A DNA stretch of 64,000 nt from Enterobacter cloacae (GCF_011078175.1 NZ_JAALCJ010000004.1:1-64000); one strand, 5' to 3'. Shown: positions 8,493-18,157, numbered from the stretch's first letter. Translations and numbers: made by a program. The notes: generated from the sequence alone by a model not told the origin.

Positions 8493-9803
8493 ATGCAACG
8501 TCTTCACGCTTACCCCGACATCCGCGCGATGTTTCGTCGTCTCCTGATAGCTACCGTCACCGGCGTGCTGGCGGCGCTGGCCGTTGCGGTGTTCCGCCAC
8601 AGCATGTATCTGCTGGAGTGGCTATTTCTTAGCAACGAAAGCGGAAGTCTGGTGAACGCCGCAGCCGCGTTATCGCCCTGGCGGCGGGCGCTGACGCCTG
8701 CGCTGGGCGGTCTGGCCGCGGGAATGCTACTGTGGGGATGGCAGCGCATGACGGCACAACGTCCCCACGCCCCTACCGATTATATGGAAGCGCTTGAGAC
8801 GGGTGACGGCCAGTTTGACTACGGCGCCAGCCTGGTGAAATCCCTCGCGTCGTTGCTGGTGGTCGCCAGCGGCAGCGCCATCGGCCGTGAAGGCGCCATG
8901 ATCCTGCTCGCCGCCCTTGCCGCCTCCTTTTTTGCGCAACGTTGTACGCCAAAACCCGAATGGAAACTGTGGATCGCCTGCGGTGCCGCCGCCGGGATGG
9001 CCAGCGCCTATCATGCGCCGCTGGCGGGCAGCCTGTTTATCGCAGAGATCCTGTTTGGCACGCTGATGCTGGCCTCCCTCGGCCCGGTGGTGATTGCCGC
9101 TGTGGTGGCGCTGCTTACCACGCGCCTGTTAAGTCCCGGCGCGAATACGCTTTATACGGTACACCTGAGTGAGACACTAACAGCCGCAGATTATGCGCTA
9201 ATAGCTGGCGTGGGTCTGCTGGCTGGCGTTTGCGGCCCGCTGCTGATGTGGCTGATGGCGGCCAGCCACAGGCTGTTTCTGCGTCTCAAACTCTCACCCC
9301 CGTGGCAGCTGGCGCTGGGGGGACTGATCGTCGGGCTGTTGTCGCTGCTGACGCCGAAGGTATGGGGGAATGGCTACAGCGTGGTTCAGGCGTTTTTGCA
9401 GTCGCCGCCGATGCTGTCGGTGATTGCCGGTGTCTTTATCTGCAAACTCCTGGCGGTGCTGGCAAGCAGCGGGTCCGGTGCGCCGGGAGGGGTGTTTACG
9501 CCAACCTTGTTCGTCGGTATGGCAACCGGCATGCTGTTTGCGCAGCTATTTACGCTGGGGTTTCCCGGTTCTGAGACGGCGATCCTGCTTGGGCTGGCGG
9601 GAATGGCAACGCTGCTCGCCGCCACAACGCATGCGCCAATTATGTCGGCCTTGATGGTATGTGAAATGACCGGGCAGTATTTTTTACTTCCCGGTTTGCT
9701 GGTTGCCTGTGTTGTGGCGTCGGTATTATCGAGAACGCTACGCCACGACTCGATCTATGGCCAGCATACCGCCGAAAGCCGCAAGATCGATATAGTGCGC
9801 TAA
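8493..9803 (+). CDS. clcB: Voltage-gated chloride channel/antiporter ClcB
   Basis: This CLC-family membrane protein of 436 residues has the selectivity stretch [11 protein letters not shown], with the gating-type Glu at residue 133, and [14 protein letters not shown] in the second half. E. coli ClcB is about 418 residues and helps in extreme acid resistance. The first ATG at 8493 is used here; ATG 8529 ([10 protein letters not shown]) gives a closer match to the E. coli start and is equally likely. The 3' end overlaps the convergent bioD2 gene by 66 bases, so transcripts from the two strands are antisense there. Confidence 0.92.
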   Translation: MQRLHAYPDIRAMFRRLLIATVTGVLAALAVAVFRHSMYLLEWLFLSNESGSLVNAAAALSPWRRALTPALGGLAAGMLLWGWQRMTAQRPHAPTDYMEALETGDGQFDYGASLVKSLASLLVVASGSAIGREGAMILLAALAASFFAQRCTPKPEWKLWIACGAAAGMASAYHAPLAGSLFIAEILFGTLMLASLGPVVIAAVVALLTTRLLSPGANTLYTVHLSETLTAADYALIAGVGLLAGVCGPLLMWLMAASHRLFLRLKLSPPWQLALGGLIVGLLSLLTPKVWGNGYSVVQAFLQSPPMLSVIAGVFICKLLAVLASSGSGAPGGVFTPTLFVGMATGMLFAQLFTLGFPGSETAILLGLAGMATLLAATTHAPIMSALMVCEMTGQYFLLPGLLVACVVASVLSRTLRHDSIYGQHTAESRKIDIVR

Positions 9804-10433
9804 TTCGCGCTGCTCGGCGCGTGGCAGATAAGGCAGTTCGCCCACCAGCGGGCCAGGCAGCTTTTTGCTCAGCACGTCGATGATTTCAGCGTAGTGCGCA
9901 AGGCCCGGGTTAATGCGGTTCGCCACCCAACCAATCAGCGGCAGGCCGTCATTAGCGATAGCCTGCGCCGTCAGCAAGGCATGGTTGATGCACCCTTCCT
10001 GAATGCCCACGACCATAATCACCGGCAACTGCTCCTGCACCACCCACTCGGAAAGGGGACGTAAATCGTTCATCAGGCTGCGCCAGCCGCCGGTCCCTTC
10101 AACAACTACGTGGTCAACCTTTTCACTCAGATTTGCCAGGCCATCAGAAAGCAGGCTGTAGTTGATAAGCCCACTGTGGGCAACGCTGCTTTCCTCTTCG
10201 CTTAACGCAATAGGATTGACGGCTTCATAAGGCAGGTCCGGAGACGAGACGCTTTGCAGAATCAGGGCGTCCTTATTGCGCAGCCCTTCCGGCGTCTCTT
10301 TACTGCCTTTTGCAACCGGCTTGTATCCTGCAACGCGTTTACCGCTTGCCGCCAGGGCCTGGAGTAACGCGCGGGATACGACCGTCTTCCCGACAGACGT
10401 ATCCGTACCAGTAATAAAGAAACGCTTAAGCAT
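9738..10433 (-). CDS. bioD2: Dethiobiotin synthetase 2 BioD2
   Basis: This 231-residue ATP-dependent carboligase would close the ureido ring on 7,8-diaminopelargonate to give dethiobiotin. The P-loop GTDTSVGKT lies at residues 9-17 and the substrate Lys motif GYKPVAKGS at 36-44; VVEGTGGW is the Mg-binding stretch. It corresponds to E. coli ynfK, a second copy besides bioD of the bio operon. It overlaps clcB tail to tail and lies downstream of mlc on the same strand, 131 bases away. Confidence 0.92.
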   Translation of the reverse strand: MLKRFFITGTDTSVGKTVVSRALLQALAASGKRVAGYKPVAKGSKETPEGLRNKDALILQSVSSPDLPYEAVNPIALSEEESSVAHSGLINYSLLSDGLANLSEKVDHVVVEGTGGWRSLMNDLRPLSEWVVQEQLPVIMVVGIQEGCINHALLTAQAIANDGLPLIGWVANRINPGLAHYAEIIDVLSKKLPGPLVGELPYLPRAEQRELAHYIDLAAFGGMLAIDRVVA

Positions 10434-10512
10434 GACTCATTCCACCTCTTGGGTATGCTTCAAAAAATATAAACCAGGTAAATAATTCAGTGGAGAAAGT
10501 CTACGGGAAGCG

Positions 10513-10545
10513 TGCGCTATCCAGCTTGAGATAGCGCAATTTTTC
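10513..10545 (+). terminator. Hairpin with T-run on the plus strand between mlc and bioD2 (orphan terminator)
   Basis: TGCGCTATC (10513-10521) pairs perfectly with GATAGCGCA (10530-10538), followed by ATTTTTC on the plus strand only. Both flanking genes read on the minus strand, so it does not obviously end either. In minus-strand mRNA the stem could still form without a U-tract. Confidence 0.5.
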
Positions 10546-10564
10546 GTACATCTCTGGAAAAGAG

Positions 10565-11785
10565 TTAGCCCTGAAGCAAGCGAATCAGTAACGAGCCGTT
10601 GTACATAGCATCTTTTACCAGCGCGGCACCGGCCATGGTGCCCTGGTTGGAAAACTGCGTACTTTCGACCACGATATTTTTGCTGTAAGCGGGAAGCGCC
10701 TGCTGGTTGATGCAGGCGGAAATCGCAGGAAAGAGGATATCCGCGGCCTGGCTGAGCGGGGAGCCAATCAGTATTTTTTGTGGGTTAAACAGGTTCACCA
10801 TAATGGCCAGAATGCGCCCGACGTTATTGCCCACGCCGGTAATGATGTCCTTTGCCAGCAGATCGCCCTGCCTTGCCGCCGTACACAGGGCATCGACGCT
10901 CAACGGTTGACCGTGCAGCGTGGAGCTCATCGACTGGCTGAGCCTCACCTGTGCCAGCTCCAGCACGCTTTCAACGCTGGCAATCGTCTCCAGACAACCA
11001 TGGTTACCGCAGTAGCAGCGTTTTCCGTACGGATCGACCTGCGTATGGCCAATCTCCACCAGGCTACTGCTGCCGGCATGCAACAGGCGCCCGTCGGTGA
11101 TCACCCCTGCGCCCACGTTGTGGTCAATCACCACCTGAATCACGTCCCGCGCGCCACGAGAGGCCCCAAACAGCGCCTCCGCCATCGTCCATGCGCTGAT
11201 ATCATGCTGAATGTAGACCGGCACACCGGTGTGGTTTTCCAGCACGTCGCCCAGCGGCATCTCTTTGACGTTTTCATAAAACGGCATGCGGTGCACAATG
11301 CCATTTTCGGTATCAATAATTCCCGGCAGGGTGATCGCAATCGCGGTTAAACGTTCAAGGCGCTGCTGGTGACGAATAAAGAACTGGTCGATATGGGTCA
11401 GAATGGCATCGAGGAGGGGTTGCTCTGCATCAAGCGGGAGTTCCAGCCGGTCTTCTACCACCAGCTTGCTGCTGAGGTCGCGCAGCGCAAGGAAGATCTC
11501 CCCACGGCTGATGCGCAGTGAAAGATAATGCCAGGCTTCCGTTTCCACCACCAGCCCGACCGCCGGACGGCCACGGCTACCCGGCTCCTGAATTTCCGTC
11601 TCCTGAACCAGATGGGCTTCCAGCATTTCGCGGACAATCTTGGTAATACTGGCGGGTGCCAGTTGTGCCAGGCGCGAAAGATCGATACGCGAAACGGGAC
11701 CAAGCTGATCAATCAGGCGATAAACGGCGCCCGCGTTGGTTTGCTTGATCTGATCGATATGCCCTGGCTGACTATCAGCAACCAC
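10565..11785 (-). CDS. mlc: Mlc, glucose-responsive repressor of PTS genes
   Basis: This 406-residue ROK-family repressor controls ptsG, manXYZ, malT and its own gene, and is pulled from DNA by dephosphorylated EIICB-Glc. The winged helix is at residues 10-75 (GPVSRIDLSRLAQLAPASIT), the ROK glucokinase-like domain follows, and the zinc site is visible in GHTQVDPYGKRCYCGNHGCLE. The start is GTG at 11785, as in E. coli, with GGGAG upstream; a longer frame to 11845 would run through the operator. An Mlc-type operator lies at 11797-11818. Confidence 0.95.
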   Translation of the reverse strand: MVADSQPGHIDQIKQTNAGAVYRLIDQLGPVSRIDLSRLAQLAPASITKIVREMLEAHLVQETEIQEPGSRGRPAVGLVVETEAWHYLSLRISRGEIFLALRDLSSKLVVEDRLELPLDAEQPLLDAILTHIDQFFIRHQQRLERLTAIAITLPGIIDTENGIVHRMPFYENVKEMPLGDVLENHTGVPVYIQHDISAWTMAEALFGASRGARDVIQVVIDHNVGAGVITDGRLLHAGSSSLVEIGHTQVDPYGKRCYCGNHGCLETIASVESVLELAQVRLSQSMSSTLHGQPLSVDALCTAARQGDLLAKDIITGVGNNVGRILAIMVNLFNPQKILIGSPLSQAADILFPAISACINQQALPAYSKNIVVESTQFSNQGTMAGAALVKDAMYNGSLLIRLLQG

Positions 11786-11796
11786 CTCGTACTCCC

Positions 11797-11818
11797 TTAT
11801 TTTCGAGCTTCGAAATAA
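11797..11818. promoter_or_regulatory. Probable Mlc operator in the mlc leader (autoregulation)
   Basis: TTATTTTCGAGCTTCGAAATAA is a near-perfect palindrome with the TTATTT...AAATAA ends and TCGA/TTCGAA arms of Mlc/NagC sites. It lies 11 bases upstream of the GTG start. E. coli mlc is autoregulated, which supports the reading. Confidence 0.65.
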
Positions 11819-11906
11819 ACTGAGGGCTATGGTGAAGCACTTCAATGGCTGACGTCAAATTTTTACTTAGCCATGTGATTTACAGCACATTTTCGCCCGC
11901 TTTTCC

Positions 11907-12812
11907 CTATAAATAACGCCCGCGAGAAGCGGTAATTAATTGTTCTTTGAAACGCTGTGCCGCATGGCTCTGTTCACGATGTTTAGACCATACCAGCCAC
12001 ATCTCTGAGACTGCATCCCGCTCGGCAATCGTCACCCAGCGCATTTCCGGCAGTTGTACCCGTTTAAACGAGGCCGGGAGAATCGACACGCCAAGCCCTG
12101 CGGCAACGAGACCAATGATCGTCATGGCTTCCCCCACCTCCTGCGCGATAGTCGGGACAAGGCCATAGCGCCGCATCAGACCCAGAATATCGTCGTACAG
12201 CCCGGTACCCACCTGTGGGTCAAAAAAGACAAACGGCTCTTTCGCCAGTTCAGCCAGCGTGACGCTGTGCTGCGCGGCGAGCGGATGATCCCTGGGGATC
12301 ATCGCCATCAGCGGTTCGCGCAGGATCACCTGCCACGCCAGGGTATCAGGCAACTGGGTGTTTCGCATCAGCCCCAGGTCGAGCGAACCTTCGTTAAGCG
12401 GCGATATCTGCTCCCGGGTATTTATTTCGCGCGTCTGAATATGCACGTCCGGAAAGTGACGGCGAAACGAGGATAGCGTTTCCGAAACGGCGCTGATAAA
12501 CGGGGCCGATGAGGTGAACCCGATGCGCAGCTCTCCCGTCTCCCCGAGATAAAGCCGTTCCGCTCTGGCGGCGGCGTCCTCCACCATACTCAGGATCTGC
12601 CGGCTATCGGCAAGAAACTGTTTTCCCGCCGCCGTCAGGCTCACGCTGCGGTTGGTTCGCGCCAGCAGACGCGCCCCGACCTGCTGCTCCAGGATCTGTA
12701 TCTGCTGGCTTAGCGGTGGCTGAGAGATATTCAGCCTTGCCGCCGCACGACCAAAATGCAGCTCTTCGGCGACGGCGACAAAATAGCGTAGATGGCGCAG
12801 CTCGATATTCAT
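11907..12812 (-). CDS. ynfL: LysR-family regulator YnfL
   Basis: This 301-residue LysR-type regulator has an N-terminal winged helix (LRYFVAVAEELHFGRAAARL, then NISQPPLSQQI) and a type 2 periplasmic-binding effector domain. It is close to E. coli YnfL over the whole length. The gene is divergent from ynfM with 121 bases between the starts, the standard layout in which a LysR protein controls its transporter neighbour. The inducer is unknown to me. Confidence 0.92.
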   Translation of the reverse strand: MNIELRHLRYFVAVAEELHFGRAAARLNISQPPLSQQIQILEQQVGARLLARTNRSVSLTAAGKQFLADSRQILSMVEDAAARAERLYLGETGELRIGFTSSAPFISAVSETLSSFRRHFPDVHIQTREINTREQISPLNEGSLDLGLMRNTQLPDTLAWQVILREPLMAMIPRDHPLAAQHSVTLAELAKEPFVFFDPQVGTGLYDDILGLMRRYGLVPTIAQEVGEAMTIIGLVAAGLGVSILPASFKRVQLPEMRWVTIAERDAVSEMWLVWSKHREQSHAAQRFKEQLITASRGRYL

Positions 12813-12933
12813 ATTTTTAAAGTATCATTTGAGATTATTAATATATTAGACAGAATATTTACATTTTCCTACTCTAATCTTGTGGTCATACCCGTCACCA
12901 GAAACCACGGGGATGTTTAAGCAAGGATTATGT

Positions 12934-14187
12934 GTGAGCCGTACAACGACCGTTGATATCGCGCCGGCCAGCGACATTGATGATTTACCCGCAGCACCGC
13001 AGCCGGTTCAGTTTATTAAACGTGGTACCCCCCAGTTTATGCGCGTCACGCTGGCGCTCTTCTCAGCGGGTCTCGCCACTTTCGCCCTGCTCTACTGCGT
13101 ACAGCCGATCCTGCCGGTCCTGTCGCATGAATTTGGCGTGTCGCCAGCCAGCAGCAGTATTTCGCTCTCCATTTCAACCGGGATGCTGGCGATCGGTCTG
13201 CTGTTCACCGGGCCACTTTCGGATGCCATCGGGCGTAAGCAGGTCATGGTCACGGCGTTAATGCTGGCCTCCGTGTGTACCTTGCTGTCCACCATGATGA
13301 CCAGCTGGCACGGCATACTATTCATGCGCGCGCTGATTGGTTTATCCCTGAGCGGCGTGGCGGCGGTCGGAATGACCTATCTCAGCGAGGAGATCCACCC
13401 GAGTTTCGTGGCCTTCTCCATGGGGCTATACATAAGCGGGAACTCTATCGGCGGGATGAGCGGACGCCTGCTCAGCGGTGTGTTTACTGATTTCTTTAAC
13501 TGGCGCATTGCGCTGGCCGTTATCGGCTGCTTCGCCCTCGCTTCGGCGCTGATGTTCTGGAAAATCCTGCCGGAATCGCGCCATTTCCGCCCGACCTCCC
13601 TGCGTCCGAAAACGTTGTTTATCAACTTTCGCCTGCACTGGCGCGATCGAGGGCTGCCCCGTTTGTTTCTGACCGGTTTCCTGCTGATGGGCTCGTTTGT
13701 GACGCTGTTTAACTACATCGGCTATCGTCTGATGCTTTCACCGTGGCATCTTAGCCAGGCATTGGTGGGTTTACTCTCTGTGGCATATCTCACCGGGACA
13801 TGGAGTTCACCAAAAGCGGGCGCGATGACCGCGCGCTTCGGCCGCGGTCCGGTGATGCTGGTTTCTACCGCCGTGATGTTGTTCGGACTGCTGATGACGC
13901 TTTTCTCTTCCCTGTGGCTGATTTTTGCCGGAATGCTGCTCTTCTCTGCGGGATTCTTTGCCGCGCATTCTGTTGCCAGCAGCTGGATTGGCCCTCGCGC
14001 GCGCCGCGCCAAAGGTCAGGCTTCGTCACTGTATCTGTTCAGTTACTATCTTGGTTCCAGCATAGCCGGTACGCTCGGCGGGGTGTTCTGGCATAACTAC
14101 GGCTGGAACGGCGTGGGCGGATTTATCGCGCTGATGCTGTGCGCGGCACTGCTGGTGGGCGCGAGCCTGCATAAACGACTGCATTAA
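12934..14187 (+). CDS. ynfM: Major facilitator exporter YnfM
   Basis: This 417-residue inner-membrane transporter of the DHA1 type has 12 segments, with the loop 2-3 motif GPLSDAIGRK near residues 92-101. It begins with a roughly 40-residue cytoplasmic tail. The GTG start at 12934, seven bases after AAGGA, yields exactly the E. coli length; an ATG at 12913 in the same frame lacks a signal. Divergent ynfL is the likely regulator. The substrate is not evident from sequence. Confidence 0.9.
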   Translation: MSRTTTVDIAPASDIDDLPAAPQPVQFIKRGTPQFMRVTLALFSAGLATFALLYCVQPILPVLSHEFGVSPASSSISLSISTGMLAIGLLFTGPLSDAIGRKQVMVTALMLASVCTLLSTMMTSWHGILFMRALIGLSLSGVAAVGMTYLSEEIHPSFVAFSMGLYISGNSIGGMSGRLLSGVFTDFFNWRIALAVIGCFALASALMFWKILPESRHFRPTSLRPKTLFINFRLHWRDRGLPRLFLTGFLLMGSFVTLFNYIGYRLMLSPWHLSQALVGLLSVAYLTGTWSSPKAGAMTARFGRGPVMLVSTAVMLFGLLMTLFSSLWLIFAGMLLFSAGFFAAHSVASSWIGPRARRAKGQASSLYLFSYYLGSSIAGTLGGVFWHNYGWNGVGGFIALMLCAALLVGASLHKRLH

Positions 14188-14217
14188 ATTTAATTGAACT
14201 GACGATATTGCATATTA

Positions 14218-14248
14218 CGAAAGGCCAAATTTGATGGCCTTTCGTTTT
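14218..14248 (+). terminator. Rho-independent terminator after ynfM
   Basis: CGAAAGGCCA (14218-14227) pairs perfectly with TGGCCTTTCG (14235-14244), followed by TTTT. It stands 30 bases after the ynfM stop. Confidence 0.85.
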
Positions 14249-14260
14249 AAATGACTTAAA

Positions 14261-14851
14261 TCAACGAGTATTGTAAGCGGCAATACCTGCGCCAACAACA
14301 GCCAATACACCCACCACTGCTTTAGCCTCTTTTACATGCTGGTTATGCATTATTGCTGCTTTATTAGCATTAACCGCGTTAGGGTCCAATGTAATAACAT
14401 TGCTAAAATGATTCATGCAAGCTTCATCAACAGTTCCATTGAAGGTGCCCGAAAGTACTTTATCAGTTTTATTATCTATTGATAATGACAATGCACAAAT
14501 ATGAGTTGCCGTTGCACTGCCATAATTTCCAGTGGTGTCAGATGTTCCAACCGCCCCACCAGAAAAACCGTTACCATATCCCTGATAACTGGAACCACTC
14601 ACCGCCACAGCATTAGTATCAGTACTAAAAGAACCGACAGACGTTGTCCCCTGATTACTGTCCCACTGATACATCGTCTGGCTGCCATTGATGGGCATTG
14701 TACGTGTTGGTATCCCTAAATCAGTCATTGCTTCTGCCTTACTATGCCCAATAAGGGTAATTGTGGCATTTCTATACTGAGAAGGAACGGGTTGCATCGC
14801 GCAGCCACTTAGCAAAGGCGCTGCAATCGCGCAGAAAATAAATTTATTCAT
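14261..14851 (-). CDS. Putative lipoprotein, unrecognised
   Basis: The 196-residue product starts MNKFIFCAIAAPLLSGCAMQ: a type II signal peptide with lipobox LSGC, so Cys17 would be lipidated. Residues 32-65 (GHSKAEAMTDLGIPTRTMPI followed by a Tyr-Gln-Trp strand) recall BamE/SmpA-like small lipoprotein domains, but I would not assign that family. A Ser/Gly-rich middle (about 70-110) and a glycine/alanine-rich hydrophobic C-terminus follow. Base composition is visibly more AT-rich than in flanking genes, and E. coli has nothing between ynfM and asr, which suggests acquisition. Confidence 0.7.
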   Translation of the reverse strand: MNKFIFCAIAAPLLSGCAMQPVPSQYRNATITLIGHSKAEAMTDLGIPTRTMPINGSQTMYQWDSNQGTTSVGSFSTDTNAVAVSGSSYQGYGNGFSGGAVGTSDTTGNYGSATATHICALSLSIDNKTDKVLSGTFNGTVDEACMNHFSNVITLDPNAVNANKAAIMHNQHVKEAKAVVGVLAVVGAGIAAYNTR

Positions 14852-15115
14852 TATAAGAGTTGCCTATTAATTGACTTTGACGCATTGAATATCGCGCCAG
14901 ATAAGAATATTCCTATACACTCTTCTATATTTGACTATGAGAGCTATTTTCAACATCCAAATAATTCACCCAATCAATATAAACAACATTATTTATTTGC
15001 GAAGGTTATTCGATAACATAGAATATCAACGTCATTTGAATAAGTAACATATGTTTTAATCAGATATGAACCTCTGTATGCTCGTTATGACATTCAAACA
15101 CAACGAGAGCACAGA

Positions 15116-16603
15116 ATGAAAAATAACCATTTTTATCAATCTCTTACCAAAACCTTCCAGCGCCTCTCCCGCTTCTCGCACCTCTCCTCCATCGCCAGCT
15201 GGGACATGTTCACCATGATGCCGCCAGGTGGCAGTGCCGCGCGCGGTGAAGCGCTGGCGGAGATGAGCGTCCTGCAACATCAGATCCTGACCGATAAAAA
15301 AGTGGGTGAATGGCTGGCGGCGGCGGCAGACGAAGATCTGAACGACGTTGAGCAAGCCAACCTGCGTGAAATGACGCGTCACTACCAGCAGGCCACTTTA
15401 CTGCCGGAATCGCTGGTGGAGGCCAAATCGCTGGCGGGCAGCAGGTGTGAACACGCGTGGCGCACTCAGCGTCCGGCCAACGACTGGCAGGGCTTTTCAG
15501 CCAACCTGAAAGAGGTGGTGAAACTCAGTCGTGAAGAAGCCCGCCTGCGCGCTGAGGCTAAAGGCTGCACGCCTTACGACGCGCTGCTGGATATCTTTGA
15601 ACCCGATATGACCAGCGCTCGCCTGGATGTGCTGTTCGGCGATCTGAAGTCCTGGCTACCGGAGCTGCTGGCAAAGGTTGTGGAAAAACAGGCTCAACGA
15701 TCGTTCGTTCCGCCACAGGGTCCCTTCCCGACCGCGACCCAGCGCGAGCTGGGCCTGGAAGCGATGACAATGCTTGGCTTCGATTTTAACGGCGGTCGTC
15801 TGGACGTAAGTGCCCATCCTTTCTGCGGCGGCGTGCCGGAAGATGTGCGTATCACCACGCGTTACGATGAAGATGAACTCCTCAGCGCGCTTTTCGGCGT
15901 GATCCACGAAACCGGACATGCGCGCTACGAGCAAAACCTTCCGCGAGCGTGGGCCGGCCAGCCCGTTGCGCTGGCGCGCTCTACGGCGATCCATGAATCC
16001 CAGAGTCTGTTTTTTGAAATGCAGCTGGGCCGCAGCGACGCTTTCCTGAAGCATCTGCTTCCGGCGGTTCATGCCCGTTTCGGCAGCCAGGCGGCATTTA
16101 GTGAAGAGAATTTTATTGCCTGGAACCAGCGCGTGAAGCCGGGATACATCCGGGTTGATGCGGATGAAGTGAGCTATCCGGCGCACGTGGTGCTGCGCTA
16201 TGAGATCGAGCGCGCGCTAATCAACGGCGAAATTGAAGTGGATGATATTCCCGCGTTATGGGATGAGAAAATGCAGGCGTGGCTTGGGTTATCCACCAAA
16301 AATAACTATCGCAACGGCTGTATGCAGGATATCCACTGGACCGACGGCGGTTTTGGCTACTTCCCGTCTTACACGCTGGGAGCAATGTATGCAGCACAGC
16401 TGTTTCATGCTGCTAACACGGCGCTTCCCGGGTTGCAGGCATCCATCGCCGGGGGCGATTTCTCGGCGCTGTTCGACTGGCTGCGTCAGAATATCTGGCA
16501 GCACGGCAGCCGTTTCAGCACATCGCAGCTCATCACCCAGGCCACGGGTGAAGATCTGAATATCCGCTACTTCCGCGAACACCTGACGTCCCGCTACCTG
16601 TAA
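15116..16603 (+). CDS. M32-family metallocarboxypeptidase
   Basis: This 495-residue cytoplasmic carboxypeptidase matches the thermostable carboxypeptidase Taq family. The zinc motif HETGH lies at residues 264-268 and the third ligand Glu294 in the HES motif. DMFTMMPPGGSAARGEA near the N-terminus and the C-terminal GYFPSYTLGAMYAAQ, where substrates are gripped, are family signatures. It would remove C-terminal residues from short peptides. The gene stands alone, with 264 AT-rich bases upstream and a GC-rich hairpin downstream. It is absent at this place in E. coli. Confidence 0.9.
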   Translation: MKNNHFYQSLTKTFQRLSRFSHLSSIASWDMFTMMPPGGSAARGEALAEMSVLQHQILTDKKVGEWLAAAADEDLNDVEQANLREMTRHYQQATLLPESLVEAKSLAGSRCEHAWRTQRPANDWQGFSANLKEVVKLSREEARLRAEAKGCTPYDALLDIFEPDMTSARLDVLFGDLKSWLPELLAKVVEKQAQRSFVPPQGPFPTATQRELGLEAMTMLGFDFNGGRLDVSAHPFCGGVPEDVRITTRYDEDELLSALFGVIHETGHARYEQNLPRAWAGQPVALARSTAIHESQSLFFEMQLGRSDAFLKHLLPAVHARFGSQAAFSEENFIAWNQRVKPGYIRVDADEVSYPAHVVLRYEIERALINGEIEVDDIPALWDEKMQAWLGLSTKNNYRNGCMQDIHWTDGGFGYFPSYTLGAMYAAQLFHAANTALPGLQASIAGGDFSALFDWLRQNIWQHGSRFSTSQLITQATGEDLNIRYFREHLTSRYL

Positions 16604-16610
16604 CCGACCG

Positions 16611-16634
16611 CGCCGGGGTGCCGCCCCGGCGTTG
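16611..16634 (+). terminator. GC-rich terminator-like hairpin after the M32 gene
   Basis: CGCCGGGG (16611-16618) pairs with CCCCGGCG (16624-16631) around TGCCG. Only TTG follows, so termination may be partial. It abuts the RstA box at 16635. Confidence 0.5.
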
Positions 16635-16648
16635 TACATATGGTTACA
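16635..16648 (+). promoter_or_regulatory. RstA box of the asr promoter
   Basis: TACATATGGTTACA matches the RstA consensus TACATNTNGTTACA at every defined base, 104 bases before the asr start. In E. coli RstA activates asr directly in acid. rstA is present in this window at 54647. Confidence 0.85.
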
Positions 16649-16751
16649 CGCCGATACCAATCACTCACGGAAACCCCGAATTAACAGGGATATAGTCATT
16701 TCAACGGCCCCGCAGTGGGGTTGAATGAAAACCAAATTCGAGGGTATGAAA

Positions 16752-17057
16752 ATGAAAAAAGTATTAGCTCTGGTTGTTGCCGCTGCTATGGGTCTGTCTT
16801 CCGCTGCATTCGCGGCTGAAACTACCGCCACCGCAGCGCCTGCGGCATCCACCGCTGCTCCGGCCAAAACGGTTCACCATAAAAAACATCATAAAGCGGC
16901 TAAACCAGCGGCAGAGCAAAAAGCGCAGGCCGCGAAAAAGCACCACAAAAAAGCGGCAAAACCTGCGGTAGAGCAGAAGGCCCAGGCAGCTAAAAAGCAT
17001 CACAAAAAAGCGGCAAAACACGAAGCGGCTAAACCTGCTGCACAGCCAGCAGCGTAA
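16752..17057 (+). CDS. asr: Acid shock protein Asr
   Basis: This 101-residue periplasmic protein starts with a signal peptide ending AFA-AE at about residue 21. The mature part is a Lys/Ala/His-rich, disordered repeat: the unit [15 protein letters not shown] occurs in two near-perfect copies and a third shorter one, and the end is KPAAQPAA as in E. coli. ATG 16752 has GAGGG seven bases upstream; in-frame ATGs at 16725 and 16746 are too far from or too close to a signal. Expression should depend on RstA through the box at 16635. Confidence 0.93.
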   Translation: MKKVLALVVAAAMGLSSAAFAAETTATAAPAASTAAPAKTVHHKKHHKAAKPAAEQKAQAAKKHHKKAAKPAVEQKAQAAKKHHKKAAKHEAAKPAAQPAA

Positions 17058-17099
17058 GAGTACAAGCTTAACCGTGCCCTTCGGGGCACGTTGGTAAAC

Positions 17100-17136
17100 C
17101 GGCGCTGAACGGGTTTGCGGTCAGCGCCGTTTTTTT
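17100..17136 (+). terminator. Rho-independent terminator after asr
   Basis: CGGCGCTGA (17100-17108) pairs perfectly with TCAGCGCCG (17121-17129) and seven T follow. A second stem with a TTCG loop (17073-17090) precedes it without a T-run; it may protect the 3' end. Confidence 0.88.
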
Positions 17137-17149
17137 ATCCGGAGGGCGT

Positions 17150-17233
17150 ATGCTGCGGCGCTATCGGTTTGAGTTCATTCTTATCCTGCTAATTTTATGC
17201 GCGCTCATCGCCAGCCACTTTTATCTTTCCTGA
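17150..17233 (+). CDS. ydgU: Small membrane protein YdgU
   Basis: This 27-residue protein, MLRRYRFEFILILLILCALI followed by ASHFYLS, is one hydrophobic helix behind a basic N-terminus and closely resembles E. coli YdgU in the same asr-ydgD interval. GGAGGG lies just upstream of the ATG. It stands 14 bases beyond the asr terminator, so it may be read by escape from that terminator or from its own weak promoter. Function unknown. Confidence 0.85.
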   Translation: MLRRYRFEFILILLILCALIASHFYLS

Positions 17234-17335
17234 ATGTAGCACGCTGATTTTACTCCCACTTTCTCGCCGTCGCGTCTATAGTATTTTCATAGGGTTCACT
17301 TTTAATAATCATAATTACCCCCGCCAGAGTGTGAT

Positions 17336-18157
17336 ATGCGTAAATCTGTTGTGTTGTTACTGGGAACGTTTAGCCTTTTTGCTGGCTTTTCACATGCGGA
17401 TGATGGCGACGATGACGCCATTAGCGCCAATGAGGTAAAGACGCTGTTTTTTGGTCATGACGACCGTACGCGTGTCGCCGATCCTACCGAATCGCCCTGG
17501 GATGCCATCGGGCAACTGGAAACCGCCAGCGGCAACTTATGTACCGCAACCCTCATTACGCCACGCCTTGCGCTGACCGCGGGTCATTGCCTGTTAATGC
17601 CGCCTGGTGGCAAACCCGATAAAGCGATCGCCCTGCGCTTTGTGTCGCAAAAAGGGATATGGCGCTACGAAATTCACGGTATTGAGGGGCGGGTGGATCC
17701 GTCACTTGGCAAACGCCTGAAACCGGATGGCGATGGCTGGATTGTGCCGCCCGGGGCGGCATCCTGGGATTTCGGGCTGATTGTTTTACGTTATCCGCCG
17801 TCCGGGATCACCCCGCTGCCCCTCTTTGATGGCGATAAAGCCGCACTCACCGCCGCCCTGAAAGGCGCCGATCGAAAAGTAACGCAGTCAGGCTACCCTG
17901 TTGATCACCTCGATTCGCTGTACACCCATACGGACTGCGTGGTGACGGGCTGGGCGCAAAACAGCGTGCTGTCGCATCAGTGCGATACGCTACCGGGTGA
18001 TAGCGGATCGCCCCTGATGCTAAAAACCGATAACGGCTGGCAGCTGATTGGCGTTCAGAGTTCTGCGCCAGCGGCGAAAGACCGCTGGCGCGCCGATAAC
18101 AGGGCGCTATCGGTGACCGGTTTTCGCGACCGGCTGGAAGCCCTGGCGCAGCAGTAG
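17336..18157 (+). CDS. ydgD: Trypsin-like serine protease family protein YdgD
   Basis: This 273-residue exported protein has a signal peptide of about 21 residues (cleaved after FSHA) and a chymotrypsin-fold domain. The His motif LTAGHCL, a DFGLIVL stretch that can hold the Asp, and the nucleophile motif GDSGSPL are all intact, so it may be active. Cysteine pairs fit a periplasmic location. It ends 5 bases from the convergent mdtI stop. Confidence 0.88.
   Translation: MRKSVVLLLGTFSLFAGFSHADDGDDDAISANEVKTLFFGHDDRTRVADPTESPWDAIGQLETASGNLCTATLITPRLALTAGHCLLMPPGGKPDKAIALRFVSQKGIWRYEIHGIEGRVDPSLGKRLKPDGDGWIVPPGAASWDFGLIVLRYPPSGITPLPLFDGDKAALTAALKGADRKVTQSGYPVDHLDSLYTHTDCVVTGWAQNSVLSHQCDTLPGDSGSPLMLKTDNGWQLIGVQSSAPAAKDRWRADNRALSVTGFRDRLEALAQQ

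Noticed and set aside
16746..16751. ATG 16746 as the asr start
   Set aside because: It is only one base from the GAGGG signal, whereas ATG 16752 has a normal spacing and fits the family.
17073..17090. TTCG-capped hairpin after asr as the main terminator
   Set aside because: No T-run follows; the stem at 17100-17136 is the proper terminator.
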